Source: JBIOWF01 sp044868295 (lineage in GTDB: Bacteria; Actinomycetota; Actinomycetes; Streptosporangiales; Streptosporangiaceae). Taken from it: DNA of 9,455 bases. The notes below the pieces were generated by a model. The model was not told the DNA's origin, searched no databases, and was given only the letters and a program-made list of their open reading frames with translations. Below, one piece after another: positions 1 to 5,387 of the stretch. The stretch's first letter is position 1, and each line of letters begins with the position of its first letter. The stretch covers positions 1 to 9,455 of the forward strand of contig JBIOWF010000008.1 in NCBI GenBank assembly GCA_044868295.1. The letters run 5' to 3'. The position numbers and the translations under genes were made by a program.

Positions 1-123
1 ATTCGCCTCGGGCTTCCTCCAGACCCCGCCTCACAACGACGCCCTTGCCTCCGGCTCGGAGTCTGCATCACCTCATCCTCCAGGGGACTTTCACCCCCAA
101 GCGATCGCCCATGCTGGGCGCAC
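1..123 (-). mobile_element. Group IIC intron, 5' end (partial, runs off left edge)
   Basis: Read on the minus strand from 123 leftward, the sequence starts GTGCGCCC, fitting the GUGYG 5' end of group II introns. It then forms the hairpin GCCC-AGCAT-GGGC (119-107), the loop GGGGTGAAAGTCCCC (97-83), GGCAAGGGCGTC (49-38) and GGAGGAAGC (20-12). From memory, the order and wording of these motifs match domain I of bacterial class C introns such as the Oceanobacillus iheyensis intron, whose 5' end reads GUGUGCCCGGCAUGGG and then GGGUGAGAGUCCC. The intron begins 5 nt (TGCTT, 128-124) after the hairpin at 129-163. Group IIC introns characteristically insert just 3' of terminator stem-loops, so sequence and position agree. 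Only about 123 nt are visible. EBS1, domain V and any reverse transcriptase/maturase gene would lie left of the window, so whether the intron is intact cannot be judged. Confidence 0.85.
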
Positions 124-128
124 AAGCA

Positions 129-163
129 GTACGCCCGGCTCCATGATGAGGAGCCGGGCGTAC
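129..163 (-). terminator. Terminator hairpin of the first secreted-protein gene; group IIC intron target
   Basis: A perfect 14-bp stem (GTACGCCCGGCTCC / GGAGCCGGGCGTAC) encloses a 7-nt loop, 43 nt after the stop codon of the gene at 207-1112. No U-tract follows, as is common for actinobacterial I-shaped terminators. The same stem sequence recurs after the other two secreted-protein genes. The group IIC intron starts 5 nt beyond its 3' foot on the minus strand. Confidence 0.8.
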
Positions 164-206
164 CAGGAGACGATCCCGTCACATTGGACGGATCACGAGG
201 CGCCTT

Positions 207-1112
207 TTACCAGTGGTGGTAACCGAGGACTTCCACGAAGGTGGAGGCCTCGGCGCCCGACAGACGACGGCCGCCGTCGAACTTCACCTTCCAGTTGCCG
301 GACCGGTAGGCCCGGAACTTGGCAGCGAACGTCCCGTCCGACTCCGTCTCGAGAGTGTCGACGAGCCTCCAGCGGCCGGAGCCCTTCGCCTGGAAGTAGA
401 CGTCGATGTCCCGCCCGTCCAGCCGGCGCGAGCCGTACCCGTACTTGTCGCCGCAGCGGTTCTTGCCGTGGAACTTGCTGACGATGTTGTCCAGGTCGAG
501 GCTCCGGTCGTCGGCGCACTGCTGCGCGCCTTCGATCGCGAGCCTGCCCTTCAGAAGGAAGCGCTTGCCCTTCTTCAGCTGCTTGGGCGTGGCCTCGAGG
601 CCGACGATGCTGGTCTTCACGGGACCCGACGGCTGGCCGCCGCCCCACTGCTCGTGCTGGACGACGAAGGAGCGGTACTGGGTGTACTCCTTGTTGTCCA
701 GGCCGAGGGCCACGACGCGGACCTGCCACGTGCCGACCGGGTCGTTCCAGTCGATCGTGTCGGTCCGGGCCCACCCGCGCCACACCGGCGAGCGGTTGGT
801 CAGGGGGTCGCCCCCGATCGCCTGCGCCTTGCCGGTGTCAAAGCTGCGGTAACCCGCCGGCTGGACGGAGATCTTGACGTCCTTGACGTCAACCGTGCGC
901 ACCGAGACCTTCACCTGCGTGGAGTTGTGCCGCTTGACGACGACCGGGTTGGGGCCAACGTCGAGCGACGCGATCTTCGGCTGGTAGGCCGGGCTCGCGC
1001 TGGGGCTCGGGCTCGGGCTGTGCGAAGGATCCGCGAACGCCGGCGTCGCCACCGCGAGGGCCGTGGCGCTAAGCGCGGCCACCGCGAGGGTGCTCGCGAT
1101 GCTTTTCACCAT
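207..1112 (-). CDS. Secreted two-domain Ig-like protein, paralogue 1
   Basis: 301 aa. A Sec signal peptide (K3, hydrophobic core to about residue 23) ends with AFA, giving likely cleavage after A27. A Ser/Pro linker (SPSPSPSASP, 32-41) follows. Domain 1 (about 46-152) contains the motif DWNDPVGTWQVRV and ends YRSFVVQ. Domain 2 (about 168-296) runs from SIVGLEATPKQLKKG to GNWKVKFDGGRRLSGAEAS. The alternating beta-strand pattern with GxW motifs suggests Ig-like folds. There is no lipobox, sortase motif or C-terminal membrane segment, so the protein is probably released or loosely wall-associated. Residues 195-228 form an insertion with two cysteines (C199, C220), a possible disulfide absent from paralogue 2. 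The ATG at 1112 is preceded 8 nt upstream by GGGGAAAGGA, a good ribosome binding site. I recognise the architecture as a type seen in actinomycetes but know no function; a role in the envelope or in surface interaction is only inference. Confidence 0.9.
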   Translation of the reverse strand: MVKSIASTLAVAALSATALAVATPAFADPSHSPSPSPSASPAYQPKIASLDVGPNPVVVKRHNSTQVKVSVRTVDVKDVKISVQPAGYRSFDTGKAQAIGGDPLTNRSPVWRGWARTDTIDWNDPVGTWQVRVVALGLDNKEYTQYRSFVVQHEQWGGGQPSGPVKTSIVGLEATPKQLKKGKRFLLKGRLAIEGAQQCADDRSLDLDNIVSKFHGKNRCGDKYGYGSRRLDGRDIDVYFQAKGSGRWRLVDTLETESDGTFAAKFRAYRSGNWKVKFDGGRRLSGAEASTFVEVLGYHHW

Positions 1113-1167
1113 GAGTTGTTTCCTTTCCCCGTCTGCACACGCACCTCACTGTGCGAGGGCGTCACAG

Positions 1168-1242
1168 GACATAGTCGTGCAAAGCGAAGCGAAACGTTCG
1201 CGAATTGACGGTGAATAAGATCACAGCCGATTGATGTAATTC
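1168..1242 (-). promoter_or_regulatory. Conserved upstream control region of paralogue 1 (CRP-like dyad)
   Basis: On the minus strand the order is GAATTACA (1242-1235), TGTGATCTTATTCACC (1225-1210, a TGTGA-N6-TCACC dyad close to the CRP consensus TGTGA-N6-TCACA), the palindrome TTCGCGAA (1204-1197) and TATGTC (1173-1168), a possible -10 box 56 nt before the start codon. The same elements occur with identical spacing upstream of the gene at 1419-2258, including a block of 24 identical nt (1195-1218). No good -35 hexamer is seen 17 nt before TATGTC, which would suit an activator-dependent promoter. The regulator's identity and the transcription start are inference. Confidence 0.6.
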
Positions 1243-1291
1243 CCGACGCGATTCTTATTCGCGCAGGTCATAGGCGCGCAGCGCCACGAGA

Positions 1292-1334
1292 CAAACGCGG
1301 CATATACGCGACGAATGCCCGTGCCGTACCGGGA
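1292..1334. repeat. Intergenic repeat block, copy A
   Basis: These 43 nt run from CAAACGCGG to CCGTACCGGGA. They align without gaps to 2436-2478 with 6 mismatches by hand count. The block lies between the terminator of one secreted-protein gene and the promoter of the next. It shows that the duplication covered intergenic DNA as well as the coding sequence. No function of its own is evident. Confidence 0.75.
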
Positions 1335-1342
1335 AACACACA

Positions 1343-1374
1343 GTACGCCCGGCTCCATACGGAACCGGGCGTAC
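1343..1374 (-). terminator. Terminator hairpin of secreted paralogue 2
   Basis: The arms GTACGCCCGGCTCC (1343-1356) and GGAACCGGGCGTAC (1361-1374) surround a 4-nt loop, 44 nt after the stop codon of the gene at 1419-2258. The single non-Watson-Crick position is a G-U wobble in the minus-strand RNA but a C-A mismatch on the plus strand. This supports function in the minus-strand transcript. No U-tract follows. Confidence 0.75.
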
Positions 1375-1418
1375 CAGTAGAGCGTCTATGTCAGGCTCGG
1401 CGGATCAGGAGGCGCCTG

Positions 1419-2258
1419 TCACGCGTGGCTGACGGTGGGGACCTCCACGTTGGTGACTACCTCGGCGGCCGACAGACGACGGCTGCCGTCGTACTTCACC
1501 TTCCACGTGCCGGACCCGGTGACCCCGACCGGGGTCGCGAAGCTTCCGTCCGGCCCCGTCTCAAGGGTGTCGATGTACTTCCAGCGGCCGTGGTTCTCGC
1601 CCTGGGGCTGGAAGTAGAGGTTGATCTCCCGCCCCTCCAGCTGGTGCGGGAGCCGCGAGGACGAGCCGTTCGCGGGCCGCACGATGGTGTCGAACGCGAG
1701 CTTGCCCCGCAGAAAGACCGGCCTGCCCTTCAACGCCTGCTTGGGAGTGGCGACAAAGCCGACGATGCTGGTCGTCTGGGGAGCCGACGGGGTCACGCCG
1801 CTCCCCTGTCCATGCTGGACGACGAAGGAGCCGTACTGGATGTACTGCTTGTTGTCCATGCCGAGAGCCGAGACGCGGACCTTCCACGTGCCGACCGGGT
1901 CCTCCCAGTCGATCGCGTCGGTCCGGGTCCACTCTTTCCATTCCGAGGTGCCGCCGGCCGCCCGCGCCCGGGCACGTTCCCACGTGCCGCTGCCCGGTGG
2001 CCGAATGGAGATCTTGAGGCCTAAGACGTCCTTGGTCGTGCGCACCGTGACCTTCACCGGCGTGGAGTCGTTCGCCGCGACGACGACCGGGCCGGGGGGC
2101 GCCCTGATCGACATGATCTTCGACGGTTCGCCTGGGCCGGCGGTGGGGACGGGGGTGGGAGTCGGCGCCGGACTCGGGCTCGCGAGCGCCGGGGTCGCCC
2201 CGGCGAGCGCGGCGGCGCCGATGGCGGCCACCGCCAAAGTGACAGCGATACGGTTCAT
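1419..2258 (-). CDS. Secreted two-domain Ig-like protein, paralogue 2
   Basis: 279 aa from the ATG at 2258. A longer reading from 2366 is possible, but the signal peptide begins at 2258 and a GGGGAAAGGA ribosome binding site lies 9 nt upstream of it. The signal peptide ends ALA (cleavage after A26) and is followed by the linker SPSPAPTPTPVPTAGPG. Domain 1 (about 47-148) has DWEDPVGTWKVRV and YGSFVVQHG. Domain 2 (about 164-274) has TTSIVGFVATPKQALKG, GRWKYIDTLETGPDGSF and TWKVKYDGSRRLSAAE. It is colinear with the product of 207-1112 and clearly homologous along its length. It differs mainly in the domain 2 insertion, where a 17-residue stretch (DTIVRPANGSSSRLPHQ) replaces the longer cysteine-bearing loop. 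It has no cysteines and no membrane anchor. It has its own promoter-like region and terminator, so it is probably transcribed separately from paralogue 1. Function unknown. Confidence 0.9.
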   Translation of the reverse strand: MNRIAVTLAVAAIGAAALAGATPALASPSPAPTPTPVPTAGPGEPSKIMSIRAPPGPVVVAANDSTPVKVTVRTTKDVLGLKISIRPPGSGTWERARARAAGGTSEWKEWTRTDAIDWEDPVGTWKVRVSALGMDNKQYIQYGSFVVQHGQGSGVTPSAPQTTSIVGFVATPKQALKGRPVFLRGKLAFDTIVRPANGSSSRLPHQLEGREINLYFQPQGENHGRWKYIDTLETGPDGSFATPVGVTGSGTWKVKYDGSRRLSAAEVVTNVEVPTVSHA

Positions 2259-2267
2259 GAAGTTGCT

Positions 2268-2277
2268 TCCTTTCCCC
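2268..2277 (-). promoter_or_regulatory. Ribosome binding site fixing the start of paralogue 2
   Basis: GGGGAAAGGA on the minus strand ends 9 nt before the ATG at 2258. The same decamer precedes the ATG at 1112 by 8 nt (1121-1130). Its conservation argues for starting at 2258 rather than at the in-frame ATG at 2366, which would place the signal peptide inside the protein. Confidence 0.8.
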
Positions 2278-2309
2278 TTGCGCGCGCCGCACTGTTCGGG
2301 CGGCCTCGG

Positions 2310-2384
2310 GACATATTGCCGGAATGCCAAAGGAAGCGTTCGCGAATTGACGGTGAATAAAGTCACCGCCCATCGCTGTAATTC
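2310..2384 (-). promoter_or_regulatory. Conserved upstream control region of paralogue 2 (CRP-like dyad)
   Basis: The minus strand carries GAATTACA (2384-2377), the perfect dyad GGTGA-CTTTAT-TCACC (2367-2352), the palindrome TTCGCGAA (2346-2339) and TATGTC (2315-2310). All spacings equal those upstream of the gene ending at 1112: 9 nt from GAATTACA to the dyad, and 36 nt from the dyad to TATGTC. Sequence between the boxes is otherwise poorly conserved from the CGAACG to TATGTC, so these elements look retained by selection. The activator or repressor that binds is not identified. Confidence 0.6.
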
Positions 2385-2435
2385 TCACCCTGATCCTTCA
2401 CCGCGATGGTCATGGACGGGTACGGCCTCTGGCGG

Positions 2436-2478
2436 CAAACGCGGTGTATACGAGATGAATGCGCGAGCCGTACCGGGA
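2436..2478. repeat. Intergenic repeat block, copy B
   Basis: This is the partner of 1292-1334: the same 43-nt length, CAAACGCGG at one end and CCGTACCGGGA at the other, with 6 differences. It lies upstream of the paralogue 2 promoter and just beyond the terminator at 2489-2518. Confidence 0.75.
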
Positions 2479-2488
2479 GACCAATCAG

Positions 2489-2518
2489 AACGCCCGACTC
2501 CGCGAGGAACCGGGCGTT
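2489..2518 (-). terminator. Terminator hairpin of secreted gene 3
   Basis: The arms AACGCCCGACTCC (2489-2501) and GGAACCGGGCGTT (2506-2518) enclose a GCGA loop, 94 nt after the stop codon of the gene at 2613-3341. Both imperfect pairs are G-U wobbles in the minus-strand RNA, giving a continuous 13-bp stem in that orientation only. The stem is related to those at 129-163 and 1343-1374. Confidence 0.7.
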
Positions 2519-2612
2519 TCGCTCGGCGAGGGGACTCCGTCACGGACGACCGTCACATAGTCGTACGCCGCGGAGCCACCCCCCGTGCCCGAGTGATTAC
2601 AAATCGATAACT

Positions 2613-3341
2613 TCATCTAGATATATGCTTTTCTTGGCTCGTATTCGGCGCGTAGTGATTCGTACCGGCGTATTCCACTCGCCAGGTGCGGTCGCTCTTT
2701 CCGGCGATGTGCTTGGCGAACCACCCGTCCTCCCCGGTGACGGCGGTCGCCAGGGTCCGCCATGTCTCCGTCCCCTTCGGGCGGACCTGGATGGCCACCC
2801 GCTGACCGGCGAAGGGCCGGTACGGCACACGCCCGCGCGGATCCACCCGGAGCAGGGTCCCGGTCACCTCGGCTCCCTTGGCCGCGCGCTTCACGACGAC
2901 CCCTTCCAGTTCGGTCGCGCGCTTGAGATAGAACGAGGTGTAGCCGGTCGTGGTCACGCCCGCGGCGTTCTTGGCGACGGCGGTGACCGTCCACTGCCCG
3001 CTCGGATACCAGCGGGAGAGGGCGACCCCGGGCTGGAACCGCCAGGTCTCCCATCCCGCTCCGCCCGCGTCGCCGGCGTTGACCTGCGCCCCCGCCGCCG
3101 TGGTCCGCGCGGACGGCGGGCCCGGCTCAACCGAGACACTGACCCCGCCGGCACGGTCGGCGCCGCTGGTCACCACGTCGACCAGCAGTCGCACCGAGCC
3201 GGTCGCGCGGACAACCGGGCCGCCCGGCCGTACCGTGATGGAACCGATGACCGGCTCCTCAGCGGCGACGGCCGGGGCCTGCACGGCGATCGCGGAAGCG
3301 ACAGACGTCACGGTCAGCGTCGCAAGCAAACGTCTCATCAT
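2613..3341 (-). CDS. Secreted two-domain Ig-like protein, divergent third paralogue
   Basis: 242 aa from the first of two adjacent ATG codons (3341, 3338). An upstream in-frame ATG at 3404 would put 21 extra residues before the signal peptide and is less likely. The signal peptide starts MMRRLL and ends AVA, with cleavage after about A27. Domain 1 (about 31-140) has SITVRPGGPVV, SGQWTVTAVAKNAAG and YTSFYLK. Domain 2 (about 145-240) has KGAEVTGTLLRVDPRG, ETWRTLATAVTGEDGWF and RTWRVEYAGT. Order and key Trp/Gly positions match the two genes to its left, but identity is visibly lower, and the Pro-rich linker after the signal peptide is missing. No Shine-Dalgarno sequence is evident. The last nine codons (AGC CAA GAA AAG CAT ATA TCT AGA region) are unusually AT-rich for this genome. 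It lies 84 nt downstream of the acyl-CoA synthetase gene on the same strand. Function unknown. Confidence 0.85.
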   Translation of the reverse strand: MMRRLLATLTVTSVASAIAVQAPAVAAEEPVIGSITVRPGGPVVRATGSVRLLVDVVTSGADRAGGVSVSVEPGPPSARTTAAGAQVNAGDAGGAGWETWRFQPGVALSRWYPSGQWTVTAVAKNAAGVTTTGYTSFYLKRATELEGVVVKRAAKGAEVTGTLLRVDPRGRVPYRPFAGQRVAIQVRPKGTETWRTLATAVTGEDGWFAKHIAGKSDRTWRVEYAGTNHYAPNTSQEKHISR

Positions 3342-3359
3342 GGCCCGAGACGGTAGACA

Positions 3360-3384
3360 CCGCCCGGCAATGCCACCGGGGCGG
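3360..3384 (-). terminator. Possible terminator of the acyl-CoA synthetase gene
   Basis: CCGCCCGG (3360-3367) and CCGGGGCGG (3376-3384) form an 8-bp stem with one bulged base and an 8-nt loop, about 41 nt after the synthetase stop codon. The spacing resembles that of the hairpins after the secreted-protein genes. The hairpin also sits only 18 nt before the start of the next gene, so it could instead affect that gene's leader. Confidence 0.4.
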
Positions 3385-3425
3385 ACACGCACCCCGGATG
3401 GCAAAGACCGGACGGCGAAGATCGA

Positions 3426-5258
3426 TCACGCGTACAGCGAGTCGATGATCTCAGCGTATTTGGCGTGGATCACGCGGCGCTTCAGCTTGAGGCTGGGCGT
3501 GAGCTCCTCGGTGTCCGCCGTCCACTCGACGGGCAGCAGCCGCCACTTCTTGACCTGCTGCACCCGGGCCAGCTTCTCGTTGGCCGCGTCGACCGCGGCG
3601 CCGACCACCTTGAGCACGTCGGGGTGCTCGGCGAGATCGGCCAGCGACTCGAAGGCGACGCCGTTCGCCTGCGCCCAGCCGGGAGCGACCTCGCCGTCGA
3701 GGGTGAGGATCGCCACCGGGAACGGCCGGCGGTCGCCGAAGGCGAGGGCCTGGCCGATCAGCGGGTGCTCCTTCAGGTGGTTCTCGATGTTGGCGGGCGA
3801 GATGTTCTCGCCGCCCGCGGTGATGATGAGCTCCTTCTTGCGGTCGACGATCCGGACGAACCCGTCGTCGTCGATGGAGCCGATGTCGCCCGTGTGCAGC
3901 CAGCCGTCCTCGTCGAGCAGTTCGGCCGTCGCCTCGGCCCGGTTGAGGTAGCCGTGCGTGTTGAGCGGGCTGCGGGTGAGGATCTCCCCGTCTTCGGCGA
4001 TCCGCACCTCGACGCCGGGCGCGGCCTGGCCGACCGTGCCGAGCTTGTAGTCGGCCGGGCTGTTGAAGGTGAACGCGCCGGTCGTCTCGGTCATGCCGTA
4101 CACGTCGATCACCTTCAGGCCCAGACCGGCGAAGAAGCGCTGCACCTCGGTCGGCATGGGGGCTGCGGCTGTGGAGAGCCACTCCGCGTTCTCGAAACCG
4201 ATCATCGAACGGATGATGGCGAGCAGCGCCGCGTCGGCCTGGTCGTAGGCCGCCTGGACCTCGGGTGAGAGCTCCCGGCCGTGCTGGCACGCCTCGACGT
4301 AGGCGAGCCCGGCGGCCATGGCCCTGCGGACGTTCTCCTGCTGCTCCGCGGGCTGGGTGGCGAGGAGGGCCTGGAGCTTGGCCATCATCTTCTCCCAGAC
4401 CCGCGGCACGCCGAAGAACATCACCGGCTTGACCTCGCCGATCGCCCCGCCGAGGTTCGTCAGGTCGGTGCAGAAGTGCACGTGGGAGCCCTTGAACAGG
4501 GGCAGGTAGAGGCTGAGCATGCGCTCGGCGATGTGCGCGTAGGTCAGATAGGAGATCTGCTTGCCCTGGGTGGGCAGCGACATCATCCGCTCGGTGGCCC
4601 CGATCCCGTAGACCACGTTCGCGTGGGTCAGCGGCACGCCCTTGGGGTCGCCGGTCGTGCCGGAGGTGTAGAGCACGGTCAGCACGTCGTCGGCGGTGAC
4701 GGCCTGCCAGCGGGCGTCCACCGCGGCCGGGTCGGCGGCGAGCGTCTCGTCGCCGAGGGCGAGGAAGTCGTCCCAGCTCAGGAAGCGGTCACCGGCCGGG
4801 GCCCCGTCGAGCATGATGACCTTCTCCAGGGCCGGCAGCTCGCCGAGGATCGGCTCCCAGCGAGCCAGATCGGCCGGGCCGCCGAGCACGGCGATCTTCG
4901 CGCCTACGTCCCCCGCGACAAAGGAGACCTGGTCCGGCGCGAACGTGCCGTAGACGGAGCAGGAGACCGCGCCCGCGTGCACGGCGCCCAGGTCGGCGAG
5001 CACGTGCTCGCTGCGGTTGACCATCATCAGCGCCACGGCGTCGCCGGGCTCCACCCCGAGCGCCGCGAATCCGGCCGCGATCGCGAGGACGCGCCGCCGC
5101 GCCTGCGCGTAGGTGAGCGTGCTCCAGCCGCCCTCGACGGGGTCGGAGTAGGCCGGCGCGTCCGGGTGGCTGTCCGCCGTCTCCTTCAGCTGCCCGCATA
5201 TGGTCCGGCCCGCGACCTCAGCCTCGATCGCGGCACGTTCTTCGAGAACCCCGGCCAT
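3426..5258 (-). CDS. fadD15: Long-chain fatty acid-CoA ligase, FadD15-type AMP-binding enzyme
   Basis: 610 aa, close to the usual 600 aa of the FadD15-like family. It activates fatty acids to acyl-CoA through an acyl-adenylate in the cytosol, feeding beta-oxidation or lipid synthesis. The visible ANL-superfamily motifs are the P-loop YTSGTTGDPKGV (197-208), YGMTETTG (387-394), the GWLHTGDIG segment with D458 that binds the ribose of AMP, the hinge DRKKELIITAGGENISP, and the C-terminal LTPSLKLKRR, whose K591 is a candidate for the adenylation lysine. The ATG at 5258 is chosen because GGAGG lies 6 nt before it; an in-frame ATG at 5309 lacks such a site. All core motifs are present and the gene looks intact. 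It lies between the MocR gene (129-nt gap) and a secreted-protein gene (84-nt gap), with no obvious functional link. Substrate chain length cannot be read from sequence, and the symbol is by family resemblance. Confidence 0.93.
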   Translation of the reverse strand: MAGVLEERAAIEAEVAGRTICGQLKETADSHPDAPAYSDPVEGGWSTLTYAQARRRVLAIAAGFAALGVEPGDAVALMMVNRSEHVLADLGAVHAGAVSCSVYGTFAPDQVSFVAGDVGAKIAVLGGPADLARWEPILGELPALEKVIMLDGAPAGDRFLSWDDFLALGDETLAADPAAVDARWQAVTADDVLTVLYTSGTTGDPKGVPLTHANVVYGIGATERMMSLPTQGKQISYLTYAHIAERMLSLYLPLFKGSHVHFCTDLTNLGGAIGEVKPVMFFGVPRVWEKMMAKLQALLATQPAEQQENVRRAMAAGLAYVEACQHGRELSPEVQAAYDQADAALLAIIRSMIGFENAEWLSTAAAPMPTEVQRFFAGLGLKVIDVYGMTETTGAFTFNSPADYKLGTVGQAAPGVEVRIAEDGEILTRSPLNTHGYLNRAEATAELLDEDGWLHTGDIGSIDDDGFVRIVDRKKELIITAGGENISPANIENHLKEHPLIGQALAFGDRRPFPVAILTLDGEVAPGWAQANGVAFESLADLAEHPDVLKVVGAAVDAANEKLARVQQVKKWRLLPVEWTADTEELTPSLKLKRRVIHAKYAEIIDSLYA

Positions 5259-5264
5259 CACACG

Positions 5265-5269
5265 CCTCC
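5265..5269 (-). promoter_or_regulatory. Ribosome binding site deciding the acyl-CoA synthetase start
   Basis: A perfect GGAGG on the minus strand lies 6 nt upstream of the ATG at 5258. It selects this start over the ATG at 5309, shortening the protein by 17 residues. Confidence 0.8.
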
Positions 5270-5310
5270 AATAAATGACCTCTTGCACGAGAGGGATGCA
5301 TCGCACCATA

Positions 5311-5324
5311 CGGGGATCACCCCG
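5311..5324. other. Short inverted repeat upstream of the acyl-CoA synthetase gene
   Basis: CGGGG-ATCA-CCCCG is a perfect 5-bp inverted repeat, 53 nt upstream of the synthetase start and 63 nt after the MocR stop codon. It could be a small operator or a weak terminator for the MocR transcript. At this length in GC-rich DNA, chance is also plausible. Confidence 0.3.
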
Positions 5325-5387
5325 GACAAGACCTTCGACGCGAGAAGAACGACCCGAGACCCCTCGGCGGCGGAAGAGTGGGTCACA

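Noticed and set aside
1..142. Plus-strand translation through the left edge (open from position 1 past the hairpin)
   Set aside because: The minus strand explains this DNA as structured group II intron RNA. Short open frames in such introns are commonly spurious.
213..1208. Plus-strand open frame opposite secreted paralogue 1
   Set aside because: Antisense shadow of high-GC coding sequence. The minus strand has a signal peptide, ribosome binding site and homologue.
1213..1260. Inverted repeat GAATAAGA (1213-1220) / TCTTATTC (1253-1260) upstream of paralogue 1
   Set aside because: It is not present upstream of paralogue 2, where all the other elements are conserved, so it is probably chance.
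2259..2366. N-terminal extension of secreted paralogue 2 from an ATG at 2366
   Set aside because: It would put 36 residues ahead of a clear signal peptide and overlap the conserved dyad, ribosome binding site and TATGTC box.
2406..3356. Plus-strand open frames opposite the third secreted gene (2406-3356, 2950-3951)
   Set aside because: They cross gene boundaries and the terminator hairpin and give low-complexity Arg/Pro-rich translations, while the minus strand encodes a signal peptide and conserved domains.
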